From positions 1-22,101 of the forward strand of contig JAEYOU010000184.1 in NCBI GenBank assembly GCA_023411405.1: a DNA stretch of 22,101 nt, read 5' to 3'. The notes under the pieces were generated by a model. It was not told where the DNA came from. It did not search any database and saw only the letters and a list, made by a program, of their open reading frames with translations. This document shows positions 1 through 7,421 of the stretch, piece after piece. Position numbers and translations under genes: made by a program. Each line of letters opens with the position of its first letter. The stretch's first letter is position 1. This DNA comes from Pseudomonadota bacterium (GTDB taxonomy: Bacteria; Myxococcota; Myxococcia; Myxococcales; Anaeromyxobacteraceae).

Positions 1-651
1 GGCGTTGAGCACGCGCAGCGGCCGCGCCGTCTCGCCGCCGAGGACGACCTCGGTGGGCACGTGCCGGTGGCCGTGCAGGACCAGGTCGCAGCGGCCCTGG
101 ATGCGCGCCAGGAGCGCCGCGCCGAGCGGGAGCTCCGCCACGTGCGCGAGGCCGAGCGCGTGGGCGACCCGCTCGACGAGCCCGTCGCCCGGGAGCGGCA
201 GGAGGTGGTGGTGGAGGGCCAGCACGGTGAGTGCTCCCTCCGGTGCGGCCTCGAGCGCGGAGTCGACCGCGTCGAGGTCCGCAAGCGTGAGCTGGCCGTG
301 GGCGGCCAGCAGGTGACGATTGTGGGGGCCCGTGGAGTCGAGCCGGACGACGTGGAGGCCAGGGCGGCGCTCCACGGAGACGCGGGCGCCCCGCATGAAC
401 GCCGCGCCGGCGCCGTCGCAGAGCCGGTCGTGGTTCCCCGGGACCACCCACATGCGCCCGCCCGCGAGGAGCCTGCCGAACATGGCCCGGAACGTCTCCA
501 GCTCTCCCGTCCGTCCACGGTTCGTGACGTCGCCGGTGAGGACCACGGCGCCGATGCCTGCGTCCTCGATCGCCTCCGCGACGGCCCGGGCGGCCTCGTC
601 GGTCCGCTCGTCTCTGCCGATGTGGAGGTCCGACACGTGCGCGATGAGCAA
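1..651 (-). CDS. Metallophosphoesterase (calcineurin-like), 3' end beyond the window
   Basis: The minus strand is open from about 790 to the left edge and encodes a calcineurin-like phosphoesterase, which uses a two-metal centre to cleave phosphomono- or phosphodiesters. The visible 217 residues contain the metal-binding motifs in family order: DLHIG (D8, H10), GDVTNRG (40-46), GNHD (72-75), an HHH near 147-149 and GHRH (194-197), so nearly the whole catalytic core is present. I chose the TTG at 651 because GGAGG lies a few bases upstream and the product then begins MLIAHVSDLH, as many family members do. A TTG at 711 is the in-frame alternative. No signal peptide is seen, so it is probably cytoplasmic. 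It follows the alkaline phosphatase gene on the same strand, but a long hairpin separates them. The substrate cannot be told; cyclic nucleotides are one possibility in this family. Confidence 0.85.
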   Translation of the reverse strand, partial: MLIAHVSDLHIGRDERTDEAARAVAEAIEDAGIGAVVLTGDVTNRGRTGELETFRAMFGRLLAGGRMWVVPGNHDRLCDGAGAAFMRGARVSVERRPGLHVVRLDSTGPHNRHLLAAHGQLTLADLDAVDSALEAAPEGALTVLALHHHLLPLPGDGLVERVAHALGLAHVAELPLGAALLARIQGRCDLVLHGHRHVPTEVVLGGETARPLRVLNA

Positions 652-789
652 GCTGCCTCCGGCCTTCTTCCGGCCCCGCCGTACGGCCGGAATCTCATCA
701 GGCCTCGGCAACGCCTCCGCGAACTGCGCGAGAACGTTCGGTGAACGACGCGGGGTCTCACCGCGGACGGCCGGGGTCCTCGCTCGGCC

Positions 790-846
790 TTCGACAGGCT
801 CAGGCCGAGCGGTTCTCTCTCGTCCGCTCGTGCTGAGCCTGTCGAA
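790..846. repeat. Long imperfect hairpin, REP-like palindromic repeat
   Basis: TTCGACAGGCTCAG (790-803) pairs perfectly with CTGAGCCTGTCGAA (833-846). Inside it, CGAGCGG (806-812) pairs with CCGCTCG (824-830), leaving a two-base mismatch and an 11-nt loop. It lies between the alkaline phosphatase stop and the metallophosphoesterase start. It could end or protect the phosphatase transcript, but there is no U-run, so it is more likely a dispersed palindromic repeat. Its core CCTTCGAC...GCTCAGG is also present in the palindrome inside the methyltransferase gene at 18351-18402. Confidence 0.8.
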
Positions 847-882
847 GCACGGGCGGAGGCGGGCCGGGCGAGGCCGGGTGCG

Positions 883-2862
883 TCAATCCTCCAGCTTCAT
901 CGCCTCGACGATCTTGAAGAAGACGTCGGTGTTCCGGTACACGCCCGCGAACCTCCTCCAGACGCGCTCGTCGCGGGCGTAGACCGTGATCGGCACGTCC
1001 GCGGCCGTGTGCACCGCCGAGGAGCGCCCTGCCGCCTGGCCACGGAGGAAGAACCCGTTCGCCTGGTCGGGGCGGCTCACCGGATCGGGCGCGTACGACC
1101 GGGCCGCGAGCTCGCTCCGGAGCGCAGAGGGGGTGAGGCTCTCGAGGATGGGCCGCTCGGCCGTGAGCCAGCTCTCGTACCGGTCGGCGCTGCCGCCGAA
1201 CCCGACGAGGACCTTCCCGTCCACGTCGTACGAGATCGGGTAGCCGTCCGGCGCGATCGCGTAGCGCGGGAAGCCCGCCGCCTCGTACGTCCCGACGAGC
1301 CGCTGGCGGGCGGGCTGCGTCGCCGGATCGAGGGCCGCGGCGTCCGAGGGGAGGGCGCGGGCGGCGGCGACGCCGCCGGTGAGGGCGCCGATGATCGAGA
1401 AGCCGGCGCACTCGTGGTCGGCGGTGACGATGACCAGCGTGCGCCCCTCCCGCTCCGCGAAGTCGAGCGCCACCCCGACCGCCTTGTCGAGCTCGAGCAC
1501 GTCGCCGATGGCGCGCTCTGCGTCCATGGCGTGGGACTGCTTGTCGATGTGGGCCGCCTCGACCATCAGGTAGAACCCGCGCCGGTTCTTCGAGAGCACG
1601 GACAGGGCCGCGCGGGTCATCTCGTCGAGCATCGGCTGATCGGGCGCGCGGTGGTCGTTCACCACGGCGGAGGAGACGCCGCGCCGGGCGTCGAGCTTGT
1701 CGAGCGCGACGTTCATGTTGCCGTAAGCGAACAGGCCGAGGAGGCGGTCGGGGGCGCCGCGCCGGGTCGCCGACGCGAGCGCGGCGGCGCTCTCGACGTA
1801 GGTGAAGCCGGCGGACCGGAAGCCGGAGATCACGTCCCGGCCCGGATCCTGGGCCCCCACCACGGGGAGGTCCCACGCCGCGGCGAGGTCGGCCGGGAGC
1901 GCCGGGGAGTCGGTCGCGGCCGTGCGCGACGAGAGCGGATCGGTCGCGGGCAGGAACCAGCGGCGGCCGCCGCCGAGGAGCACGGCGAGGCCGTTGCCGC
2001 CGGACTCGTCGAGGTACTGGTCGACGATGCCGGTCCCGGCGCCGCGGTTGGCGGTGTAGACGGCGTTCGCGGCCGGCGTCGCGTCCTCGACGTCGGCGGT
2101 CGAGACGATGCCGGTGGAGGTGCCGCGCATCCGGTGGAGGTAGGCGCCGAGGTACTCGACGCGCGGCGCGAAGAACGGGCTGGTCACGCGGGCCGGGAAG
2201 ACGCCCTCCTGGTTGTTGTTGGCGTGGTTGCCCGTGGTGTAGCAGGACATGCCCGGCGCCGAGTCGGTCACGATGCTGTTGAGCGAGTGGGTGGTGACGA
2301 GCCCGACGCCCGGCATCCGGTCCATCGCCAGCCAGCCGTTCGGCTTGCCCCCGGCGACGCCCTTCCCGACGATCCGGGCCGCGGTCCGGTGCGAGGCGCC
2401 CATGCCGTCGCCGAGGAAGAAGATGACGTTCCTGATCCCACGGCCCCGGCCGTCGCCGAGGTCCCGCCGGCCGTCCTCCCGCTCGCCCACGTCCACGATC
2501 TCGAACGTGCTCCGGACGGTGGTGCTGCCGGTCGCGTCGGTGAAGGTCGCCTCGAGCGTGTGGACGCCGGGCCGGCGGAGGCTGAACCCGCGCGCGTTGA
2601 ACCCGCCGGAGCCGGCCTGGGTGATCCCGTCCGTGGTCGTGGTCCCCTGCGCGCCCGACGTGAAGGAGACGGGCCTCCCGTCGAGCGTGAGCGTGGCGGA
2701 GTAGGGCCCCGTGCCCTTGCCCTCCACACGAAGGTCGAACCGCTGCCCTTGCAGGAAGCGGGCGCCCTGCGGCGGGGTGATCTGGACCTCGGTGGGCGCG
2801 GCCCGGGCGTTCCCCCCGGCGAGCGCGCACACGACCACGGCGAGCAGTCTCGTCTGCCTCAT
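883..2862 (-). CDS. Secreted alkaline phosphatase (PhoA family) with an extra N-terminal domain
   Basis: 659 residues. A signal peptide (1-22, ending ARAAP) sends it across the inner membrane. Residues about 25-125 form an extra beta-rich domain, possibly Ig-like, that E. coli PhoA lacks. The catalytic part has the PhoA landmarks: GDGMG (151-155, metal aspartate D152), TDSAPGM with nucleophile S201, VEAAHIDKQSHAMD (E435, D440, H444), TADHE (D482, H483), and a late VHTAAD whose H618 probably supplies the last zinc ligand. It should release phosphate from organic phosphomonoesters outside the cytoplasm. The ATG at 2862 was chosen because AGGAGG lies six bases upstream and the signal peptide starts there; the frame is open further upstream but lacks such signals. 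It is 68 bp downstream of the small secreted gene at 2931-3383 and probably shares its promoter. The E. coli-type Arg166 was not identified by eye. Confidence 0.93.
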   Translation of the reverse strand: MRQTRLLAVVVCALAGGNARAAPTEVQITPPQGARFLQGQRFDLRVEGKGTGPYSATLTLDGRPVSFTSGAQGTTTTDGITQAGSGGFNARGFSLRRPGVHTLEATFTDATGSTTVRSTFEIVDVGEREDGRRDLGDGRGRGIRNVIFFLGDGMGASHRTAARIVGKGVAGGKPNGWLAMDRMPGVGLVTTHSLNSIVTDSAPGMSCYTTGNHANNNQEGVFPARVTSPFFAPRVEYLGAYLHRMRGTSTGIVSTADVEDATPAANAVYTANRGAGTGIVDQYLDESGGNGLAVLLGGGRRWFLPATDPLSSRTAATDSPALPADLAAAWDLPVVGAQDPGRDVISGFRSAGFTYVESAAALASATRRGAPDRLLGLFAYGNMNVALDKLDARRGVSSAVVNDHRAPDQPMLDEMTRAALSVLSKNRRGFYLMVEAAHIDKQSHAMDAERAIGDVLELDKAVGVALDFAEREGRTLVIVTADHECAGFSIIGALTGGVAAARALPSDAAALDPATQPARQRLVGTYEAAGFPRYAIAPDGYPISYDVDGKVLVGFGGSADRYESWLTAERPILESLTPSALRSELAARSYAPDPVSRPDQANGFFLRGQAAGRSSAVHTAADVPITVYARDERVWRRFAGVYRNTDVFFKIVEAMKLED

Positions 2863-2901
2863 CGAACTCCTCCTGTCTGCTGGGAACTGCGGGGTGAAGG
2901 A

Positions 2902-2924
2902 CCGCCCGGCGAGCCGCCGGGCGG
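2902..2924. terminator. GC-rich hairpin between two co-directional genes
   Basis: CCGCCCGGCG (2902-2911) and CGCCGGGCGG (2915-2924) form a perfect 10-bp stem with a 3-nt loop, seven bases past the stop of the 2931-3383 gene and 39 bases before the phosphatase start. The bases after the stem on the minus strand (TCCTTC) are a weak U-run. It may be a partial terminator, a processing site or a stabiliser setting the ratio of the two products. Confidence 0.5.
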
Positions 2925-2930
2925 ACGACG

Positions 2931-3383
2931 TCAACGCGCGGCGGGGTCGGCGAGGATCACGCGGATCGAGGAGACCCGCCCGTCCTCGTCCTCCTCGCGC
3001 CCGACCTCCAGCCTCCCGACCACCTCCACGGGGGCCGGCCGCCAGGAGATCTCCTCGCCGGCCGCCTCCGGGACCTTCACGAGCAGCGAGTGGACCGGGA
3101 TGTCACCCGTGCCGGCGCCCGACTCGTCCTGCTCGACCGGCCGGGTCGCGAGGTAGAACGCGCCGCGCGGCCCGTCCTCCATCCGGACCATGTAGCCGCG
3201 CACGCGCACCCAGGCGCCGCGGAGCTCCTCGAGCGCGGGCGAGAAGACGAGCGAGGCGCCACGCTGCACGTAGAGCGCGTGCAGCTCCAGGTGGTGGACC
3301 TTCGCCGGCGGCGCACCCGGCTCCGCGCGTGCCACTCCGCCGATCGCCGCGAGCGCGGCGAGAATCGCGATCCGCTTCCGCAT
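2931..3383 (-). CDS. Small secreted protein of unknown function (possibly DUF3299/OB-like)
   Basis: 150 residues with a signal peptide (1-20, MRKRIA...ARAEP). ATG at 3383 is preceded by GGAGG. The core (about 44-105) contains LRGAWVRVRGYMVRMEDG and a later VHSLLVKV. This recalls the 'GK.V.V.GYMVP' pattern of DUF3299-type periplasmic proteins, but the cysteine/histidine cluster common there is absent, so the assignment is weak. It has no cysteines and looks like a small beta-barrel. It is first in a probable two-gene unit with the alkaline phosphatase and has a PhoB-box candidate about 75 bases upstream. An exported partner or accessory of the phosphatase would fit, but that is inference from position only. 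Confidence 0.75.
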   Translation of the reverse strand: MRKRIAILAALAAIGGVARAEPGAPPAKVHHLELHALYVQRGASLVFSPALEELRGAWVRVRGYMVRMEDGPRGAFYLATRPVEQDESGAGTGDIPVHSLLVKVPEAAGEEISWRPAPVEVVGRLEVGREEDEDGRVSSIRVILADPAAR

Positions 3384-3435
3384 CGTGCCTCCAAGGTTGG
3401 CGGAGGGGTTGTAGGGACCGGGCACCCGGCGCGCG

Positions 3436-3474
3436 GCGACGGGATGGGAAATCTCGCGTGACGAGCCGCCGACG
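3436..3474 (-). promoter_or_regulatory. PhoB-box candidate upstream of the secreted protein/alkaline phosphatase unit
   Basis: On the minus strand CGTCGG (3469-3474) and CGTCAC (3458-3463) lie exactly 11 bp apart, and CGTCGC (3436-3441) lies 22 bp further on, again in phase. E. coli Pho boxes are 7-bp CTGTCAT-like repeats on the same 11-bp period. The distance to the start codon (about 75 bases) suits a PhoB-activated promoter. No clear -10 hexamer was identified. Confidence 0.4.
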
Positions 3475-3601
3475 GTTGCGCGGCGACCTTGCTCTCTCCT
3501 GCCCTCGCGCCATCCGAGGAGCTGGTGGAGCTCCGGCACCCCGGCCCGTCGAACCGGTGACGATCCACCCCGAGAGGGGCGGCGTGAGATCACCGCCTCG
3601 C

Positions 3602-3802
3602 TCAGCGCTGTGCCGTCGACGGCGCCGCGCCCACCGGCGGTGCGCCCAGGGAGCGGACGGCGCGGCGAGGCTGCGCCGGGGGGCCGGAACGGGCGCCCCA
3701 CGTGGCGCCCCCGAACCCCGCGTCCGGCCGCCGGAGGAGACGTACGACGATCACGAGGGTCACGGCGAACGAGGCCCAGGAGAGGATCGCCAGGAACAGC
3801 AT
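3602..3802 (-). CDS. Possible small single-pass membrane protein
   Basis: 66 residues starting MLFLAILSWASFAVTLVIVV, a clear hydrophobic segment (residues 1-20), then RLLRRP, which fits the positive-inside rule for a cytoplasmic tail. The rest is a Gly/Pro/Ala/Arg-rich, probably disordered tail. ATG at 3802 has AAGGAG six bases upstream. A second ATG at 3820 is in frame but lacks an equally good ribosome site. No family is recognised. It stands alone, with about 220 bp to the next gene downstream and 400 bp of empty sequence upstream. The good ribosome site and TM segment argue for a real gene; the biased tail argues for caution. Confidence 0.5.
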   Translation of the reverse strand: MLFLAILSWASFAVTLVIVVRLLRRPDAGFGGATWGARSGPPAQPRRAVRSLGAPPVGAAPSTAQR

Positions 3803-4201
3803 GGCGGGCTCCTTGATCATCACCGAAGTCTGTGCGCGCTCGGTGGCGGTTGCGTGTGCGACTCGTGCCCTCTTCGTGGCCTGCCGGGGAAGACGGCGAC
3901 ACCGGAGCTCCGAGAGGGTGGTTCGGCTGCTCCGGGAACGTCGCCGCGGCAAGACCGTCCTCCGGCGCGCGGAGGAGGGTCCTGCGCACCGCTACTTCAG
4001 CCCCATGCAGCTCGCGTAAGGTGGGACCGTCGGAACCTAGCTGGCGCTCGATCACTCGCCGTGACACGCCGGCAACGAATCGGCGCGGCGCACTCGGTGC
4101 TCACGTCCGGGGCTCCACGTGGGTGGCCCGAGGCGGCGGTGGGTGCATTCTTCGCCGGCTCGTCACGGGCCGCGTGCTCCAGATCGTGCAGGCTGCGCCG
4201 C
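3803..4201. other. Gene-free interval upstream of the CBS histidine kinase
   Basis: About 400 bp separate the small membrane protein (minus) from the histidine kinase (plus), so it should hold divergent promoters. No protein with recognisable motifs or convincing ribosome sites is seen in any frame, and no strong hairpin, tandem repeat or phased CGTCAC repeat was found. An isolated CGTGACAC occurs near 4068-4075. Kinase translation could begin somewhat upstream of 4202. Confidence 0.5.
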
Positions 4202-5395
4202 GTGCACGAGGCCGCCCTCTCGATCGCTCCGCTCCGCGATGATCGCGCGCTCGGCGAGCTCGTCGCCTCGGACGCGGCCGCGGCGGCGGATGCGCGGGTC
4301 CGGGGCGTCGCCGACCGGTTCTTCGCGCGGCCCGAGCTCGAGGCGGTGGCGCTGCTCGAGGGGGATCGCCCCGTGGGGCTGCTGACCCGCGGGCGCCTCC
4401 TGCTCAAGCTCGCTCGCGGCTTCGGCCACGAGCTGTGGGCGCGCCGGCCGGTCTCGGCCATCGCCGACCTTCAGCCGCTCGTCCTCCCCGCCGCGATCCC
4501 GCTGGCCGAGGCGCTGGCGCGCGCGCTCGATCGCCCTGCCGGGACCGTCTACGAGGAGATCGTCGTCCGCGACGATCGCGGGGCCTACGTCGGGCTCGTG
4601 CCGGTCCGCGAGCTCGTGCTGGAGCGGAGCGTCGCCCACGCGCGCAGGACGGCCGAGCACGAGGCGGCGGTGGCGCGCGCGGCGGACCTGGAGCGCCTCG
4701 ACCGGCTCCGCGCGCAGTTCCTCGCCCACGCGACGCACGAGCTTCGGTCCCCCGTGAACGCGATCGCCGCGCTGGCCGAGACCATCCGCCTCGCCGCGGG
4801 CCGCGGAGACCTGGCCGGCGTCGTCGAGCGGCTCGACCTCCTGCTCCGCAGCGCGGCCGCCCTCCGGGGGACCGTCGACAACATCCTGGACCTCTCCAGG
4901 CTCGAGGCGGGCAAGGTGGAGGTGACGCGCGCGCCCTTCGCGCTCGCGCCGCTGCTCGAGGAGCTCGCCGCGACGGCCCGGCTCCTCGCGGGGGCGAAGC
5001 CCGTGGTGGTGCGCGTCGAGGCGCCCGACCTCGCGCCCGAGACCGATCGGAGCAAGGTCCGGCAGATCCTCCTCAACCTGGTCTCCAACGCCGCCAAGTT
5101 CACCGAGGAGGGCGAGATCGTCCTCGCCGCCGCGGGCGGGCCCGACGGCCTCCGGCTCGAGGTCCGCGACACCGGCCCGGGGATCCGCGCCGAGGATCTC
5201 GGCCGGCTCTTCGTGGCGTTCGGCCAGCTCGAGGACGCCCGGGTGAAGCAGGGGGGCACCGGCCTCGGCCTTGTCATCGCCCGCTCCATGGCGCAGCTCC
5301 TCGGGGGGACCATCGAGGTCCGGAGCCGCCGGGGCGCGGGCAGCACCTTCACGCTGCTCCTTCCTTCCCTCACCGCACGGAGCGACGCCGCATGA
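4202..5395 (+). CDS. Soluble CBS-domain hybrid-type sensor histidine kinase
   Basis: 397 residues from the GTG at 4202. Residues about 10-145 look like a tandem CBS pair (VALLEGDRPVGLLTRGRLL near 49-68, then IVVRDDRGAYVGLVPVREL near 120-138); such pairs often bind adenine nucleotides. A short coiled stretch (145-172) leads to the HisKA H-box HATHELRSP with phospho-acceptor H179. The ATPase domain follows: N-box ILLNLVSNAAKF (N295), DTGPGI (323-328), LGRLFVAFGQL and GGTGLGLVI (351-359). There is no TM segment or signal peptide, so it probably senses an intracellular signal. Its stop overlaps the start of the response regulator by ATGA. The start is uncertain: the ribosome site is poor and the frame is open far upstream, but residues before 4202 look non-coding. 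Confidence 0.9.
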   Translation: MHEAALSIAPLRDDRALGELVASDAAAAADARVRGVADRFFARPELEAVALLEGDRPVGLLTRGRLLLKLARGFGHELWARRPVSAIADLQPLVLPAAIPLAEALARALDRPAGTVYEEIVVRDDRGAYVGLVPVRELVLERSVAHARRTAEHEAAVARAADLERLDRLRAQFLAHATHELRSPVNAIAALAETIRLAAGRGDLAGVVERLDLLLRSAAALRGTVDNILDLSRLEAGKVEVTRAPFALAPLLEELAATARLLAGAKPVVVRVEAPDLAPETDRSKVRQILLNLVSNAAKFTEEGEIVLAAAGGPDGLRLEVRDTGPGIRAEDLGRLFVAFGQLEDARVKQGGTGLGLVIARSMAQLLGGTIEVRSRRGAGSTFTLLLPSLTARSDAA

Positions 5396-5775
5396 ACGAA
5401 CGGAAGAAGATCCTGGTCATCGACGACGATCCCACGCACCTCCTCTGCGCCCGCGACATCCTCGAGGCGCACGGCTACGTGGTGGTCTTCCACCCGCGCG
5501 CCTTCGGGGCGACCGAGAAGGTGATGAACGAGGCGCCGGACCTCGTCCTCCTCGACGTGAACATGCCCGCGCTCTCGGGCGAGACGCTCGCGGTGCTCTT
5601 GCGTTCGCGCGAGCAGACCCGCGCGACCCGCGTCGTCCTCTACTCCTCCAACGACGAGGACTCGCTCCGGAAGACCGCGTACCGCCTCGGGCTCGGGCCG
5701 GACGGATACGTGACGAAGGGAGATCCTGCGGCGCTGCGGGCCGCGGTCGATCGCGCCCTCCAGGCGGCGCCCTGA
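5392..5775 (+). CDS. Single-domain response regulator (CheY-like receiver)
   Basis: 127 residues consisting of one receiver domain and no output domain. The acidic pocket is IDDD (10-13), the phospho-acceptor is D55 in LLDVNMP and the conserved lysine is K109 in VTKG. SS (85-86) in VLYSSNDED occupies the position of the switch Thr/Ser. ATG overlaps the kinase stop (ATGA), so the two are translationally coupled and very probably partners. With no DNA-binding part it must act through protein contact or pass phosphate onward. The target is unknown; no flagellar or chemotaxis gene is nearby. Confidence 0.93.
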   Translation: MNERKKILVIDDDPTHLLCARDILEAHGYVVVFHPRAFGATEKVMNEAPDLVLLDVNMPALSGETLAVLLRSREQTRATRVVLYSSNDEDSLRKTAYRLGLGPDGYVTKGDPAALRAAVDRALQAAP

Positions 5776-5796
5776 ACGTCACGCCACGCGGGACGC

Positions 5797-7281
5797 CTAC
5801 CCGGCGCCCGCGTTGCCGGCGCGCGGCACGGCGAGGAACGTGATCGTCGCCGGCGCGAGCGTCACGAGGCCGGCGGCGGTCGGGACGCCCGCGAGGTGGG
5901 GCAGCCCGCCGTCCTCGCGCGCCGCCAGCGCCGTGCCGTTGAGCAGGACCTCTCGCGCGAACGGCTCCGGGGCGGACAGCGTGTACCGCTCGGAGGCGAC
6001 GGGCAGCCTGAGGGAGCTGGCCGCCGCCGCGTCGTTGTTGACCACCAGCAGCGCGACCCCTCCCGGCGCCCCGCGGAGCGAGTGGGCGTAGACGTGCAGC
6101 CCCTCGCGGAGGGGAACGCCCGGGTCCAGCACCGCGGTCCCCATCAGCCTGCGCCACAGGAGCGCGCCCCAGTAGTTGGGCCTGGGCACCAGCGTCCGTT
6201 CGTCCAGCAAGCCGTAGTCGCTGGCCGCCAGCGTGTTGTGGGCGACGACCTGGACGCCCCGCCGCGCGAGGCGTCCGAGCTGGTCCAGGTACCGGAACGT
6301 ATCGGCGAACGTGGAGGCCCAGGGATTGCCGCCGCACGCGGCGTCCGCCGTCTCGGTGAGCCAGATCGGCGCCCCGGGCTCGAGCTCGTCCCGCAGCCGT
6401 TCGTAGAACGACAGCGTCTCCTCCGTGCGCGCGAGCCAGGCCTCCGACAGCGCGTCGTCCGGCGCGGTCTGGAGGAGGCCCAGCGCGGCGCCGCGCCGGG
6501 AGATGGCGCCGTAGTGGTGGTACGAGAACCCGTCCACGCCGCCGCCCGAGGCCGCGAGCAGGTCGCGGGTCTTCAGCGCGCCGGGCACGTCGCGCACGCC
6601 CCAGCTCCCGTCCGTCTCACCCACCGAGCCCGGGCCGAGGATCGCCATCTCCGGCGCCGCCCTCCGCGCGAGGTCGAGGAAGGTCCGGAAGTCCCTGCCG
6701 TACGCCGCGGCGTCGTACCCGGCGGGCGCGCCGCCGAGCGCGGCCAGCGTCGGCTCGTTCATGAGCTCGGCCGCGGCGATGTTGCCTCCGCAGCTCCTCG
6801 TGAACTCCAGCAGGCGCCGCGCCAGCGCGGGCGCCCAGACCCCGGACGCGTCCCGCACGCCGGCGCACGTCGCGAAGGAGGTGACGACCCGGGCATCGAC
6901 CTCGTGCGCGAACTCGAGGACGCCCGACCACTGCCAGCGCGTCAACACGCCGGCGAACCCCGGAGGCGGAGCGTCCGCGGCCGGCTCCGCGTCGGAGAAG
7001 AAGGTGGAGTTGGCCCAGGTCCCGCTGACGCGCACGTAGGCCGGCCCCAGCGCGGCGGCGAGCCTGCGCAGCCGTACGCGGGAGAGATCGATCGGCGGAC
7101 GGTACGCGAACAGGCCGGCCAGCCCGGGGGGGCTCGCGCCGTCCCGCTCGTACGGCCGCCAGAACGCGCCGCCCGTGACCTCCACCATCTCGACGTTGTA
7201 GGACTGGAAGCGATCGTCGATCGTTCCGATGCGCGGCATCGTCGCCGGCGCAACCTCGACGGGCGTCGTCCTCATCGGCAT
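5797..7281 (-). CDS. GH79-like glycoside hydrolase (heparanase / beta-glucuronidase type)
   Basis: 494 residues. The barrel has a NEP motif (ELMNEP, acid/base E176) and a later WLTETADAACGG (nucleophile E310). It continues into FADTFRYLDQLGRLARRGVQVVAHNTL and YWGALLWRRLMGTAVL, closely following the pattern of animal and bacterial heparanases (for example WLGETSSAYGGG and FMWLDKLG in the human enzyme). A C-terminal beta-sandwich (about 395-494) completes the usual two-domain GH79 layout. It is a retaining-type enzyme expected to act on glucuronide-like linkages; the substrate is not determinable. No signal peptide is visible from either ATG (7281 or 7275), unusual for a polysaccharide-degrading enzyme. 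The ribosome site is poor, so the start is uncertain. It is divergent from the glycosyltransferase gene and convergent with the response regulator (21 bp apart). Confidence 0.85.
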   Translation of the reverse strand: MPMRTTPVEVAPATMPRIGTIDDRFQSYNVEMVEVTGGAFWRPYERDGASPPGLAGLFAYRPPIDLSRVRLRRLAAALGPAYVRVSGTWANSTFFSDAEPAADAPPPGFAGVLTRWQWSGVLEFAHEVDARVVTSFATCAGVRDASGVWAPALARRLLEFTRSCGGNIAAAELMNEPTLAALGGAPAGYDAAAYGRDFRTFLDLARRAAPEMAILGPGSVGETDGSWGVRDVPGALKTRDLLAASGGGVDGFSYHHYGAISRRGAALGLLQTAPDDALSEAWLARTEETLSFYERLRDELEPGAPIWLTETADAACGGNPWASTFADTFRYLDQLGRLARRGVQVVAHNTLAASDYGLLDERTLVPRPNYWGALLWRRLMGTAVLDPGVPLREGLHVYAHSLRGAPGGVALLVVNNDAAAASSLRLPVASERYTLSAPEPFAREVLLNGTALAAREDGGLPHLAGVPTAAGLVTLAPATITFLAVPRAGNAGAG

Positions 7282-7322
7282 CGACGTACCACGAGCGCAG
7301 CTCCGCGACCCGCCGGTCCTTC

Positions 7323-7339
7323 GTGAACGCGGCGTGACG
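7323..7339 (-). promoter_or_regulatory. PhoB-box-like phased repeat upstream of the GH79-like gene
   Basis: On the minus strand CGTCAC (7334-7339) is followed 11 bp later by GTTCAC (7323-7328), sharing the TCAC core in the phase seen at the other candidates. It lies about 42 bases before the chosen start in the 140-bp region shared with the divergent glycosyltransferase. With only two half-sites it is the weakest of the five candidates. Confidence 0.3.
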
Positions 7340-7421
7340 TCGCCGCGCCGTTCCGCGCTCGTCCCGCGACCGTCGCGGGAACGTCCCGCCGTCCTCGCAC
7401 GGGCGCTGCAGGCTGGAGGGC

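Noticed and set aside
800..2830. Very long open frame antisense or out of frame to the alkaline phosphatase gene, rich in Arg, Pro and Gly
   Set aside because: Such frames are by-products of GC-rich codon bias; this one lacks motifs, while the overlapping frame encodes an intact phosphatase with signal peptide and ribosome site.
2711..4201. Upstream open extension of the CBS histidine kinase frame
   Set aside because: The residues are low-complexity Arg/Pro/Ala, run antisense to the 2931-3383 and 3602-3802 genes, and match no domain; the kinase homology begins near 4202.
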